A stretch of 64,000 nucleotides of DNA. Origin: Chamaea fasciata. Its lineage: Eukaryota > Chordata > Aves > Passeriformes > Sylviidae. Each line of letters begins with the position of its first letter. Positions within the stretch are counted from its first letter, which is position 1. The translations under genes were made by a program, and so were the position numbers. The stretch lies in the NCBI GenBank assembly GCA_029207755.1, contig JARCOQ010000016.1, positions 1,493,001 to 1,557,000 on the forward strand, in the 5' to 3' direction. Positions 12,958 through 26,535 of the stretch are shown here, piece by piece. The notes beneath the pieces are model-generated. The model did no database searches and was not told the DNA's origin. It saw only the letters and a list, made by a program, of their open reading frames with translations.

Positions 12958-15514
12958 CTGATGGAGGCACGTGGAAAAGAACAATGTCCTGCACAGAGAG
13001 CGCGTTACCATAAACCGCCTCTGCCAAAAGTCCCGTCAAGTCCTCACTTCTGAAACAGCTGGGAGAGAGAAGTGCTGGGAGCGAGCTGTGGTGCACTCGA
13101 GTGGCTCCAAAGCGGGAGGAGCAGCGTACGGTGCTGTGCCCTGAGCTGCGGGGCTGGCTCTGGCACCTGCGGGTAACAAAGAGGAAAATGAGCTGAGCTG
13201 TATCCGAAGGCTCTGTGTGCGCGACCACAAGGTTTAACGATCCAGACACCCAGCGGAAGGCAACTTGGGATTCAGCGGCAATGTCTCCCTCAAGGAAAGG
13301 GACGCGGGTCATAGGTGGCCATAGAAAACGCTGAAAATAAAATCTGCAAAGGTCAGGAGCACTGGCGCGGCCGTGCTGTGGAGGGGGAAGTGCCAGTAGT
13401 TGTTCTGGCTCTCTGGGTGCGCCTGGCTGGGGCGCAGAGAGCTCAGGGAGTGAGTGACAGCCACCTGAAGTGGAGCTGAAGCAGCAGCGCAGATTTCAGG
13501 AAAATTCTCTCTGCAAAGTTGTGTTGAAATATATCCCATGAAGCTAATCAATAATGTCTCCCCCGACTGCTTTAGGCTACTGACACTGTGAAGGCTGAAC
13601 TGTGAACTCCTGTCTCTGTTGCATTTCTTTCCACATGAGGCAGCTTCAATTCAAAGAATTTAGATCTGTAAGAGCAGCTCATCTTGCATTTTTGCGGACT
13701 CTTCTGGCCGCATACTGGCCATATTAGCCAGCAAGTTATCTAGAAATAACAACACAGACCCCACTCTTCTGTTACAAAGAAATTTGTACAAATTCCTCCT
13801 ACTCCCATTAAAATCTGGCAGGGTGGGATGGCTTTGCTGGTGCTCTGACTCCCTGCGGTTTACCCCGCACGTTACTTTGCAGTGGGTGGAATTTGGGAAG
13901 TGTCGGGAAAAAATGGTGATTTGGAACTAGCAAACTTCAGCCCGTCCTTATGCTTGAAGCAAAAGTTTGTCTTGCAACCTCAAACCTTACTTGTTTTAGT
14001 GAGCTCAGCAGGTTATGAGTATATAGGGAGTCTCAGTTAAAATTTATATGTATCTACCTGTCTTAAGGAGCTCTGGTCCGTGAAGTGCATGTGAATTCAC
14101 AGGGACAGGGTACTGGGTTTAGAGAAAGTGCAGGTTTTTTCTTCTTGCTGCTCTTGCTGAAAACTCTTGTGCTGCCTGATAGCTGTGCAAATTTCAGACC
14201 TAGCGAGACATCAGCCTTGCACTATCCCCTGTGTTCCTCAACAGCACAGCAACATCCCGACCCTCACTCACGGCAGAACTGTAGCCAGCAGTTGCCCAGC
14301 TGACACTCACCAGCAGGTTTAATCGTGCTTTTGACGTTGAACACTGAGCCTGTAAGACCAGGAAACTTTCTCATTTGGATCATGGCTTCCATTATTTTCC
14401 AGGTGTTTTTTCTCCTCCCCATCATGCCAGCGCGCATGCAAACCTCCTGAACTTTATTCTGGATTTGTGAGTTGAGTGGAGCGTAGCTGGTTCTTAGTCA
14501 GGGCCATGGGGAGAAGGTTTATGGAATAGCACTGAGCACCATCTGTGCTTGTATGTAAAAATGCATTAGGGTTTAAAATGTCGACAATAAATTAAGCCAG
14601 GTGCTCCAACAAAAAAGGTTTACTGCTGTTCTCCGGTGAGAAATCTAATTATGATGTTTTACTTGGTAAAATGGTAGATGCTCATGTACAGTATGATCTC
14701 AGCCTTCTTAGTGATGATTTCTTCCTTTTCCCACAGTTTATCACGGAAAGCTAATTTTCATCTATTTGTCTCACAAGTACAACAGTTACCCATCTTGATA
14801 TTTGCACGTCTTGTCCCTGTAGTGTGAGATTTTCATGACACTTGTGTCAGGTTTGCTGCAATCTCTTTTGTGATGGGTAAATCATCTTCACATGCAGTTC
14901 CCAAGCAACCCAGCTCCTCTGAGGCTGGGTTTCCCTGTCTCCTGAGGGAATGGGTGTTCCCAGAGACACACTGCTCGCTCCATTTGCCTCAGTCTGTGCT
15001 GTGCTGCTGACACAGAGGCTTGGTCATCATGCGAAGATGATCTCTTTTGCACTGACGTGAGATGTTGCAGAAGATAGCTGGACATTGTAAGCCAAGTGGG
15101 GCATCATAAATACTCGTTTGAAAGGGGTATTGGTGCATGTTTGGGTGAGATGTTAGCAACTCTTGACAGCAGAAAGAAAAGCCACAAGAAGGAGCTAGAT
15201 GAACAGGTACAACAGAAACTCTTAGTTGTGTTTTTGTGTTCGTGGAGATCTATGGAGATAAGTGATTGACTACATAACAGGTAGGAAAAGATACAACAGG
15301 GCCAAAAAAAAGCAGATACTTTTTGAATTAACACTGTTTGGCTTGGCATAATTTTAGTAGTCTTATTGTTCAAAAGCAAGGGAATAAAGCTGAGAAGCTT
15401 GAAGCCATCTTTAGGTGGTCGTGGAGATTTCATAAAATGCCAGATAATGTTGGAAGAACGAGGCTGCAATTTTGGTGCGTTCATTTAGGACAGTTTGGGT
15501 AAAGAGGACCTGAA
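12958..15514. other. Unique DNA with CpG-richer patch at 13.04-13.31 kb
   Basis: From about 13040 to 13310 CpG dinucleotides are frequent (for example GTGCGCGACC and GGGACGCGGG). Three mutually overlapping minus-strand frames (64, 130 and 80 codons) run through the patch and just past it, which reflects scarcity of stop codons in GC-rich sequence. No domain was recognised. The remainder is ordinary unique sequence. Confidence 0.5.
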
Positions 15515-15814
15515 ATGACTCAATGGCATAAGGCAGGAGCAGTGTCCTTGCACCCGATCTCACGGTGTGGTTGCACGATGCACTATTTGGATCAGTACAT
15601 TGCCAGATGGAGTCAAAAACGAGTTGTCTGCCTGAACACTAGACTGCCTAGTTGTCAACTTAGGCAAGCTGTGTATCTCATTCAACGTGATGAAGAGTTT
15701 TTGGAACAGAATCCTGTAGTAGAAAAGAAACTACGACGAGAGCTGTCAAGTCTTGCTGATTCAGTCTATGACAGGCAGTTTGCAAATGGAAAGGGAGATG
15801 AGATATCCTTATAA
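15515..15814 (+). pseudogene. Unidentified protein-like reading frame, possible gene remnant
   Basis: A 99-residue frame runs from an ATG at 15515 to a TAA at 15812. The C-terminal half is rich in charged residues and looks like real protein (for example YLIQRDEEFLEQN and VEKKLRRELSSLADSVYD), with helix-like spacing. An in-frame stop lies just upstream. Another frame immediately upstream is open for about 50 codons before a stop at 15487 (it contains QIMLEERGCNFGAF), which could be the same coding sequence after a frameshift. I see no convincing splice acceptor before it or donor after it. An AATAAA lies about 100 bases downstream (near 15919) without a long poly-A. I could not assign a family. 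It may be a decayed retrocopy, a diverged exon or a chance frame. Confidence 0.3.
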
Positions 15815-18092
15815 TTCTACTACGTTCTCCAGTTGAGCTGCGTGACTGAATTCTGAGCTGCTCAAGTCACACTTTGTCCTTTAAAATCAAGCATGGATGA
15901 GGCAGAGTGCTAGGGTCAAATAAAAGGCCATGGATGTTGTGTCAGGAAGAAAACAAACTTTTCAAGCTTTAACGGAAAGTTTTGTAGAGAAAATAGCAAA
16001 AATAAAAAGAGACCTCCAGATGAGTGGTTGACATTAAAATGCATTTTCTCGCTTTCTGAGTGCAGTACAGAATCACTGAAGTATTAAATACGGAAGTCAC
16101 TGCAAGTCTGTGAGTGTGAGCGGAGCCCTGTGCAGTGCTGTCGCCTGTCACAGGCCACACAGAACAAAGGGCCACCTCCGACCAGAAGTAAGAAAGAAAG
16201 GAACCTCTGCAGGTGCTAAGTAATGGATTTCTTTGCGGAGATTTTGGAACACCACTGACTGAACCTCTGATCATCTCTAGCTGAGCGTGGAATTGTGCAG
16301 CAACCCCAAACCTATAATGCATAAACTGTACATGAAAATCCCTAAGGCACTTAGCAGAAAGCCAGCTCATTTATTCATTGCGGCAGCTGTCACACCAACC
16401 TGTCCTTGGTGTGAGTTGCTTGGTTGTTTTGATACTGTTAATGTTTTATATTTAAGAGGTTGTTTGACATTAGCATAGCAGAGAGTACCTCACTTCAGTT
16501 TTTCTGCAGGATATAAATTATATTCAACTGCAATGAACTTTTTGAGGAGCCCTGTGACTTGATGTGAGTTTCTGAAATGTGCTGCATGGATGATGGAAAG
16601 CTGAGTATGATAGTCACATAAAAGGTGTAAGAGTAATGTGGTAAATTGTTTTCAGCATTTAAAAGAACCCAAACCTATGCCAAGGTGTTGCCTTTTCAAA
16701 TAGAATATGTTTACATTCCTGCCCCGTTTTCCTGCTCATTTGTGAAACTCCCAGATGGAACAACAGTTGTACATAAGTTTATAAATTGAAACCTGCCCCT
16801 GCATCACTCCAAACCACTCTTATTCCTTAGCTCATCAGAAATGTAATTCATGTACTAAGAGGGGCCTGATGTGGCTCTGCTTGAAGTGTGTAGGCTGAAA
16901 GCAGTGGCATCATGAAGGGTGAGTCAAACCAAACTGATCTTTTTGTGTGTTTGCTACTGACATACCCTCCCCAGGCACTGGTGTCTGTGCTGTGCTGGAG
17001 TACTGCAAGTCAAGGAAGGAGAGTCGTGCTTTTCACTCCGAAGCTCTTTCATGCTCTGTGTGTAAAGCATGGGAGAGGATAACCACCCCCACCTCCAGTG
17101 GGGTCAGTCGTTAGGACTATCCCAGCAGGTATCCTAAGGTTCAATATCTGAACTAGTATCAAAAGTCTAATGCTTCAGTTTAGAAATGAATCGTTGTGAA
17201 ATGGGGATAGAAAAAAAGCAGACATCACATTTTATATGGGCAGTGTTGTTTCACATTAGGTATCCGCATCCACCTACATTCTCCTCCAAACACATAAAGA
17301 TGAAAAAAGATTGATTAGATGTTTTTCCGAGTACAAGTCTAGCAGCACACTTTCATGCTAACTCTAAGTACTGCTCCAAGACATTCTCAGAAAACTGTGA
17401 AATCTTTGAATATATTACTAAATCACAGTGCTTATGTTTACAGTGTAAATTCCAGTTAACTTGACGTTATGGCCTGTTTGACAGTTGGCTGACAATAAAA
17501 CTTACCTGCAATTACTTCCAACAGTGGTATTAGCTGACTGATACAGTGACCTTTTGCAACACTTGATCAAAGAAATCCCATTAAGATCATTAGAGACAAC
17601 CTTTGCAGCCCCAAACCAAACCCACCGAAATGTAAAATTTGTTATTTAAATGCATGATCCTCGTGTCCCTTTGGTTTACAGTTTTTAACCTCCTGTGACA
17701 TATAGAAACACTGTGCTCTGGCGACAGAATATTCCCTGGCCAGAAACCTAATGAAGAAAGATGGGGTTGCAAAATTGCAAACTAAACTTGAACAAATTAC
17801 CAACTCACTGAAAGTAGTCAGCTACCAGTTTCTGCATCTAATTCACCAGAGTTTTAAAATTTCCTTAAACCTAATCAGGCTTACCTGATTTCTTTTCCAC
17901 ACTTGCTCAGGATTATTAATATTGAATACTCTCAGCATCAATGGGAATTTAGATATGGAGCAGAAGCTGTGTCCCACTGCACTCTATATCCAAATTTTTA
18001 ACCAGTGTCTAATAGATTTTATTTCTATTTATTTTTTATGAAACTTTTTATTATTAATAGTGTTCTCAAAATAAGCTAATGAACTGTAATAG

Positions 18093-18100
18093 ATTTGCAT
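18093..18100 (+). promoter_or_regulatory. Perfect octamer (POU-type) motif, AT-rich context
   Basis: ATTTGCAT followed directly by AATTATGA forms an octamer plus a homeodomain-like core, inside an AT-rich stretch from about 18060 to 18130. The octamer is the known binding site of POU-family factors. An eight-base word occurs by chance about once per 32 kb on two strands, so binding here is only a possibility. Confidence 0.2.
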
Positions 18101-19484
18101 AATTATGAAGACTGATAATTTATTCATGGCCATGGCAGACAGAATGAAGGATTGGCATTAATTCTGCCAGCAGCTCACTGAGAATACACACTGCTCTGCG
18201 CCCTGTTTTGGGGCTTTCAGTGGAACAAACATAGAGGAAAATTCCACTTAGTAGATGCTCCCTGTTTGAAATCTTTTGTAAAATAAACCCAAAGTAATTC
18301 TGAAATTGAAACTGTATAGGTTTGATTTAACAATTGTTGAAATGTAAGAAATAGTGCATCCTGCCAACAGGTGTGTTCTGGGTGCTGGTGACTCGGGCAG
18401 AAATAATTTTTTCGCTACTGACATTAATCAAATGCTTTTTCACCTCATTCAGAGCAAACCTGTGTGTCTACAGCTCTATAGTGAGGACATGAAGGCAAAC
18501 GCAGCACACAGTTAGCAATTGATTACGTGAAACTGTACTAACTTACATGTTCTTGCATCAGTTAATAGGTGGGACTGAATCTTACGGAGTATCAGAACAC
18601 ACAGACATTTCAAGGGCCCTCAGGAGGAGCGTGGATCTAGTGGCACTGAGCTGAAAAGAATAATGTTTTGCTCCTTTGTTTCCACCTTCCTTCTAAGCAT
18701 TGGGTAAACTACAGTCTTCACATCCTCCCCATGTTAGCAGAGGAAGGCCGACAGCTTAAAGGAGGCAGCGCTCTCAGCCAGTGCAGCCCTGGCTGCTGAG
18801 TACAGATTGTCCTGTGCCCACTCCTAGACAACTTGGCCACAACTTGAAATTCAACACTGTTATTTTCTAAAGAAGAGATACAAAGCCATGAATTCTCAGA
18901 TACTGTGTGCCCTAATGAATACATGAAATATTCCTTATCCAGGGGGTTGACACCTGAAATATGTAATCTGTGGTGGGAGCTCATGTTCTGGGAGGACACA
19001 TGTTCCCTGTCAGGTAATTTCACTTTGAGTTGTTCTTCAGCGAGACACATTTAGTGGTTGGAATGAATCTAAGTTACGGCCTGAAATTTGCTGTGTGTGA
19101 ACATTTATGTGTGACCTTTTTGCTCATACATCTTCTAGAGCAGCACTGAGAATAGGGAGAGGCTTGCTCTAAGACCTATTGTATTTCAGATTTACAGCGT
19201 GTGCAGTGCTGGGATTTGCTCAGCAATAAACAGTTGGGCAAACTGAAACAGAGATGCTCAATGTGCTGAGAAAACATAATGATAAAAAGTGTGGTGTACA
19301 GGGAACTTTCATCTTGATGATAGCTAGAAATGTGCAGGAGAAAGCAATTTTCATCCTTTGTTAGAGAAAATGAAGCTGCAAATTTAGACTCTGAAACTGA
19401 ACAGGATTATTTCTGAGATGTTCAACTCGGGAATTATTAGCTTGCACAAGGAAAAACAGTGGCAGTGACAACAGTAGTGGCTTT

Positions 19485-19504
19485 TTGTTGTTGTTGTTGT
19501 TTTG
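19485..19504 (+). repeat. (TTG)n short microsatellite
   Basis: Six TTG-type units in about 20 bases. A second T/G repeat starts about 45 bases downstream. Confidence 0.85.
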
Positions 19505-19550
19505 TGATTCTTGGTACCAATAAGTCCAAAAGTATTACTAAAAGTTTCTT

Positions 19551-19579
19551 GGTTTTGTTTTGTTTTGTTTTGTTTTTTT
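19551..19579 (+). repeat. (TTTTG)n short microsatellite
   Basis: Four TTTTG units followed by a T run. It has the same pentanucleotide class, on the opposite strand, as the AAAAC repeat at 6.55 kb. Confidence 0.9.
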
Positions 19580-22500
19580 CCTTTAACAAAGTAAGTAGTG
19601 CCAGATAATAATTAATATTCTATGATCTTTGGGAAAAATTTGGATTTCATTTTCAATACGACATGTTATAGTTGGTAACTGGAGACTGTGTTAATTGTCA
19701 TTCTAATCTGTTCCTAAATATAGAGCAAATTACATTCCTTGTTAAATTCACAGGTACTATAAGCCACAGCTGCAGCTTTTCCTTCAAGTCAGATGAAATT
19801 TTTTTTTTTTAATTGGTTCAAAGTCTTCCTGAAAAGAAATCTTTCAGTTACAAAAGAAAATAACATTCTGACCTATTTCTCCACCCCATTCGATTGTCAG
19901 CATTTGTGCATCTCCATATAGGTGCTGCGCAGGCTTTCAGAACTCAAAGATCTCCAGAAGCAGAATTACCTGCAGAGACTAAGGTGGAGCTGGGATTATT
20001 TGTGGGTTTTCTTCTCCACTTCACGGAGTCCTTCCTCTCAGAGTTAGGATGGTTATAATCTAAAGTTGTTCGAGGGCCTTGAACATGGAGGGTTGAAATA
20101 GTTTTGTTCGCCTCTCTTTCTTTGGATTTATTTTAATTACTTTTCTTTGTGGACAACTAGTGAATTTACTCATCCTTTCTTTTCCAGTTACTCCTTTCTT
20201 CCTCCATTGTTCCTGAAAAAAAATTGACAAAAGGAATCAAAACAGGTCTCCAAATTAGATTCTTCTACACTTGGAGGCAAGCAGCAACCGTGTAGTCCAT
20301 CATGATACTGATTTTTGTTTGTAGGCTGACTCTCAACCCAAACATCTGCTTGGTTTCAGTTGTCTTCCTGTTCCATCCACGGGGAAGTAATTTAGCAGCA
20401 GAAAAACCTGACATAAAGAAAATCAGCAAGGTTTTCAGAAGGGCTCAAGCTGCTATGCTTTTGATTAAATTTCCTTTATGGTTTCACAGTTTTTGGGAAA
20501 TCTGAAGTTTGACACTTAGGAAAAGAAGGCTTTGAAGTAAACTCCAGAATTAAGAAAACCATCCCAGATACAGTCAGATACTCTCAGGAATGTGCAATAA
20601 ATGATAGATACCAGTTACAATTTCTGTTATAAACTTGAGGATTGAAGAACTATCAGTAACCCCAGGTTTGGTTTGTGTGGGGTTGGTTGGCCCTGTCTGC
20701 TAAGCATGGCACTAGCTACAGATGGTATCACTGCTCTGTGAACTCTTACAACTTGCTTAATGACATCAATTAATCACATGAGCGCGTTAATGCCCTTGAA
20801 TGGCATCTTTCAACTTGCAGAAACTCGGTGTTCTGGATTTTGTTGAAGTAGGAAACATTTTTATGCTATTTTCTCTTCAGCTGCCCTTTTAACCTTCTCA
20901 AGCAATTTAGAGCGCATATCTTGTGATAACTCAATTTCCTGTCTTAATTGCGCATCGTTACTTCCCGCGATGGGATGAGCATGCTGAAAATACCGACTTT
21001 CCACTTTAGTATCCTGTCTGGAGAGGAATGGGGCTTCGAGGGGTGGGCTTTGGAAGAGCTCTAAACAAACAAGGGAGTCAGGAGAAGCAGAGTAAAATGT
21101 AGTCCTGGCTTTTCAACTTCCCTTTCCAGAAAGAGTTGCTTAGGGGTGCTTTGTGAAATATTTTTGACGTCTAGAGAGGTGTTTGACAGTCCATAAATAT
21201 GAGAGCCCTTCTGAGGTGCACTGAGAGTGTTTGCTTTATGCCTGCCCTGTGACAATCACTTCAAAGCTACAGGGAAGTAGTATCCAATGGACGATAATTT
21301 TGCTGACACACAGGTAAAGATCAATACTGGCGAACTATCAAGTTCAAGTTAATTTTACAGAAGTCCTTAAGTATCAGTAGCACACCTGTCATGGATACAG
21401 TCAAGCTGAAGAGAGGTTTTAGTGGTGAAATGGCTGAACGTGATGTACTCAGTTGCTCTCTTTCCCCCCTTAGTGCTGATTTTGTCTTCTTGCTGAAAAT
21501 GGTCACAATAGGTCAAACCCCCCATTTGAATTCGATGGTTATTTGAAACATTGTATGATAATCTTAATAAGGAGACTCCCAAGATTATTCACTAATCCTT
21601 CTTTTATTTCCTGCTTCTCGTTCCTTCCTAAGTGAAGACAGTATTCTCGCTTCTGGGTTTTTTGTGCAGTTTTCCCGCTCCGATTTTCTTTGTTGCCCAT
21701 TTTGTCTGTTGTAGTCAGGTCTTGCCCTCAGTGCCCCATGGGGCCCTATATTTGCAGCGCTTCATTATGGCAGGAATTTTTTCTTTGGTTTGGTTTCTGG
21801 CTTCCCCCCCCTCCACCCCTTCCTTTCTTTCAACACGCAGTCAATAGTCAAACTTTGGTTCACAATGTTGGCTTTTGCGCATGTTGCCGGAGTAGAAAAA
21901 TTATCAAAACACAGAAAATGGAGGTGATTCTTTGGAAAAAAGAATATTCAGAAGGATGGGAGTTAGGCTTCCTCCAGTCCTCTCCCGGGTGTGTTCACTA
22001 GGAAAATGTGATCTGCAGGATTGTTTGTACATCCTACACCAAACTGTGTGTTTTGTCCTGTATTTTATGCTGAATGAAGAGCCAATGTCTGCTAAAAGGC
22101 TCTTGAAAACCCCGTTGTAAAGAGAAAATGTGCATTCTCTGAGCAAATAGAAGTAATCATGTCATCCCTGAGCTGATGTTTCTTCTCAGTTTTGCTGTTC
22201 TAAAAATATTCATGGAGGCTGTACAGACAAGGGGGGTAAATAGATAAATCTAAGTGGATCAAGTCTAACTGTGATCAGGTGATTGCAGTGCTTGGATAAT
22301 ATCCTCTGCCAAAGGAAATTAATTTTTATTGATATTTACACATGTTCTCAGCACAGAGCCTTTTGCCATCGTTTCAGGTGCCTGCTGTAAAATGATGGTA
22401 CACTAAAACAAAGCGGATTTAGAAGCAAATGTATGTGACACAAGCCCAGAGTAAACATTTAGTAAAATGAAATAATTTGCTATTTGAGCTTGGAGTTTTA

Positions 22501-24380
22501 GCAGCTGAATGTGTGAGTTTGTCTGTAAGGGTTAGAGCAGCCACCAGGTGCCCAGCCAAGAGTCTCAGCATTTCAGGATGAACGTACACTGAGCAAGTCT
22601 GGGCTCTAACGGCCTTGGAGGATGAGCCTTTTGCTACGGGCTTCAGTCCTCTGAGGAAAAGTGAGATTTGGGTGAGACTCTTCTCTCTTTAGGTGTAGCT
22701 ATCTACATTTAATCTCAGCGTCTTCATTGCCTTCATAAATCATGGACAGGCCTCCTTTCATCTCCTCTGAAAGCTGACATCTAAAAGAGCTGAGGGGAGT
22801 ACCAGGCTCCTGTTCATGGGCTCCAAAAGGAATCAAGATGACCAGCTTGCTTGAAGGTGTCCGAGTGTGGGGGAGAAGCCTGTGCCGAGAGTCTAAAATG
22901 AAAAAGGGGTTCAAGAAATTGAAATTAATTGACTTAAAGTTAGTGGCTCAGTATCTGGGAATTCAGGTCCATTTCTAGGCAGAATTGATCATGGCACTAA
23001 GCACATGTGTGGTTGGTGGAGAGCTGAAGGGAAGGGTACCCAAGCCTGTGCTAAGAGAAGACAGGAGTGCCTTCAGTTCCTTCGTCTATATTTGTTTGTC
23101 TCTGTTCTGTGTCCACAAGATAAAAAATTAAGTAAATTGGGTAGGAAGTGCTGGCTTGTCAGATCTCCTGGTTACCTCTAAGGAGATGGTGTTGAGCCTG
23201 AAGTGTTTTGGAATGGAGCAAAATGTATGGCGCATCTGCCATTGGTTCATGTTCTAGAACACCTTCTAAGTAAAGTTTTGTTTCAGGTGACGAAGATGTA
23301 GCTTAGAGCAGCGTTTGTTTTGAAATCATTTATGCAATAACTTATCCCAGCAGTTATTGTAAAGGAGCAAAAATTCCCCATAAATGTGGCGCGAGCCAAC
23401 AGAATAGGATAATTTCATCATAGGTAGTTTGGGTTATTTATGTCCCCCTGAATGAAACACACAGTGTTATTAAATAACTCTACATTAAGTCAATTGGTAA
23501 AGTTCCCACTGAATCAAGGTGTTCAAATGATTCCAGACAAGCAGGGAAGACACACCCGCTGTGCAGTCTGATCTGGAATTGCTTCACCTTATGGCTTGGA
23601 TAATGAGATATTGATTTTCACAGAGTAGGTCATGTTCCAGGGAAAAATGAGAGACTCAGTTGCAATTACGAAAGTCATTTACAATTGAAAGTGGAGAAAG
23701 GTTTACTTTCTGGACAGTAGATGATACATTTTAGCCACGTCTTTCTCCCAGTTGTCAGGATTGGATACAAAGAAAAATAAAAGTGAAAACAAAAAGACAC
23801 TATCAAATATATATGCTCCTATTTTCATAAGCTGTACTTGAAAGATGTCTTCTAACTATTTTGCAGGAAAGACAAACGGAGTCTGTTAAATACTTAATGT
23901 CTCACAGCTCCAGCTGGAAGTCACAGGGACTTTGCACAAAATCCTAGCAACGCTCTCTGGTTTCAGCAGCTCTGAGCAATCTTTTCAGCTGACCTACAAC
24001 GGCAGAAACAGCAGAAAACATAACCTTCAAGATGCTCTTTTCTTATTACAAGCATAACATTATTCATTCCTAAACTCAGTTGTCTACTCTCACTAAAATC
24101 AAACTCTCTCTCCTTAGGCATGGACCTTTGACAGCCTTTCTTGGGATTTGATGGATGAGGGCAGAGAGCCTGCGGCAGAGCTGTGAGGCTCCAGGCTGAG
24201 GGAGCGTGGGGTCCCTCTCTACTGGGGCTGCCAGGGATGGAATTCTCTCCGCATTAGCTGGTGTTGAGCCATTGCTTTGCATTTGTGATGCAAACGGCGT
24301 CAGCAACACCCCGAGGGTTTAGGATTGCTGAACAGTGGTTCCACAGTGGTGCAATCGTTTCCTTTCTGTCCTCCCCAGGG

Positions 24381-24700
24381 AATTACAGAGCAGCCTGGGT
24401 TGGAGCAGACCTTAAAAACCAGCCAGTTCCACCCCCCTGCCTTGGGCAGGGACAGCTTCACTATCCCAGTTTGCTCAAAGCCCCATCCATCCTGGTCTTG
24501 AATATTTCCAGGGATGGGGCTTCCACAGCTTCTCTGAGCAGCCTGTGCCAGGGCCTCACCATCCACACAATCGAGAATTTCTTCCTGACATCCAATCTAA
24601 ACCTGTCTTCTCTCAGTTAAAGGCCATAACCTTTGTCCTATCACTACAAGCTCTTGTCAAAAGTCCCTCTCCAGCTTTCTTGGAGCCCCCACCTAAAATA
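24381..24700 (-). mobile_element. CR1 LINE, minus strand, 3' end copy
   Basis: This is a clear inverted CR1 3' end. Read on plus, it begins with CTGGGTTGGAGCAGACCTTA (the CR1 'GGGTTGGAAGGGACCTTA'). CCCCCCTGCCTTGGGCAGGG, TTGCTCAAAGCCCCATCC, TTCCAGGGATGGGGCTTCCA and GAATTTCTTCCTGACATCC follow in order. It then passes TTTGTCCTATCACTACAAGC and AAGTCCCTCTCCAGCTTTCT, close to the subfamily consensus. Similarity fades after about 24700, so the copy is 5'-truncated and only about 320 bases long. It overlaps chance frames on both strands. It carries 3' UTR and the last part of ORF2 only, so it cannot move. Confidence 0.95.
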
Positions 24701-26524
24701 TGGTGGCTTCCCCTTCTGTGCTATGGAAAACACAGCATTAGGAGACTCATCTACGGTTTTTGTCTTCCCCCTTTTGCCTCTCCCCCAACTTTTCCCTCCC
24801 AGTAGCCAGCACGCCTTGCTGGAGCTGTGCTTTCCTGACTCCTGGAGGGATCCTGGCAGAGGGCACCCAGAGGCTGCAGCGGAGCAGGCACTGCCAAAAG
24901 TGGTTCTTTGATCACCCGCTGCTCCTTGAGAACTCGCATCAATTTCTACCCGGGATTTCAGGTGGACACCCTAAGACACTTAATTTGTAAAATTTAGGTT
25001 TTTTAGTAAGAGATTGATTAGCAACCTAATCTGTAGGCTTGCTGGGGTATTATCCTCTACAGACCTATTTGAAGTAATTTTATTATAAGGTTTTTTTAAT
25101 ACCTAGGAAGATTACTTGCTCAGGAAAAGTGCTTGTGTGAATAAGAGAGATGATGTCTTCAATGCTTTCTGGGTCCTTCAGGACCTTTTTTTAATTTTTT
25201 TTCTCCAAAGACATTGTCTTTCTTTTTCCTTTTCCTTTGGGAATACTTGTCAGAGGGCAGGAATGCTGTAGTGGAATGACTTTATAAAGTAGGGAAATAT
25301 AAGTATTTTGTTATTCTACATATAGTAAACTTTTTACCTCTGGAATGGTAAAAAGTTATCTCTCTGTTTCTATTGGTAAGAGACCTGCTATGTCCTCTCC
25401 TCTGGTTTTATTCTGTTTACAGCGTGCTCTTCTGTTTGCATGCTTATAAGTTGCCCTAAAACTTTCAGTATCCGCAGAGCAATGGAAAGAATTAAAATGT
25501 GAAGGCATTGTATTGAAAGGAAGTAATGAAATTAAGATGGAAAATGCCATTATAAATAATGTATTTTAATAAATAACTGTAGACTGTAGAATTTCAATTA
25601 CAGAAAAAACATGCTTTACACAAGTAATTACTAAAGAAATTGCTGTAGGAACACATTCATTCATTGAATTACAGGACATAAATTCTTCCTCTGATTGCAT
25701 CTTCCGTTGTGAGGGGAGCAATCACAGCAAACACCGAGCTCTAATAACACCCTCTCTTTAGGAATTAGAACTTACTGATGGATGGCAATGTGGAAAGGCT
25801 AATGGAAGGTTGCTGCTTCCTGTGCACAAAGGGAGCGAATGGAGCTAGTCAGGCACAAAGCAAGAGCTTTGATCACCGGCAGGTAATTGAGCAGCTCGTC
25901 TGGGCTGTGCCTTTCCGCAGGTGTTGGGGCTCAGGAGGTCTGTAGGACACTTGAGTGTGTTGTATGTTCATCCGTGCAGCTTTCTGGGGTGCATTTCATG
26001 TGCACAGAGGGGTTCCACCCTGGGAGAAGAGAGCAGAACACCCCTGGGGTGTGACAGGGAATGCCGTTTACAGGAGCCGGGCCGAGAATTTGGTGTCTTT
26101 AGAGTCCATTTTGGAGGAGGGGGAATGTCAGAGATGTTTGTCACAGTTCAAACAGGCAACGGGTGCTTCAGTGCCTTGGGGATCTGCAGCATCACCTCTC
26201 CATCTCCTGTCCATCCCGGAGATGGGGCTGGGGTAATCCAATTGGATCTTCCCCACTTGTGGTGGGGACTTTGAAGCAGAGAGTGGCGGCACTGCAGGAT
26301 AGGAAAAGACACACTGGGCTGTTCACAGAGGTGACTGTAGCACAACCCAAGGGATCTTTGTGTTTCGGGGTTCAGTGTCCAGCTGGCCTGAGGGGGAAAG
26401 GCCTCTGGCAGTGGTTTTCAAAAGGGGGAAGAAAATGGGAAATGTCTGGAGCAGAGCTGTGACAGAGGAAGTTTCCAGCAGACATCTGCTTTTCTGACTG
26501 CTGTATGGTGGAAATAAGAAAATC

Positions 26525-26535
26525 GGGGGGGGGGG
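26525..26535 (+). repeat. Poly-G run
   Basis: Eleven consecutive G residues, a length-unstable homopolymer where assembly or sequencing error is common. Confidence 0.9.

Larger units (their letters stand above)
15815..24380. other. Unique non-coding DNA, short simple repeats
   Basis: No gene or transposon was recognised over about 8.6 kb. The longest frames are 133 codons (minus, 15969-16370) and 110 codons (minus, 18718-19050), without recognisable domains. It contains a perfect ATTTGCAT octamer at 18093, the second copy of an 18-mer at 18522, and two short T-rich microsatellites near 19.5 kb. The stretches 18000-18180 and 23280-23560 have the even, AT-rich texture often seen in conserved non-coding elements; that is impression only. 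Confidence 0.55.
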
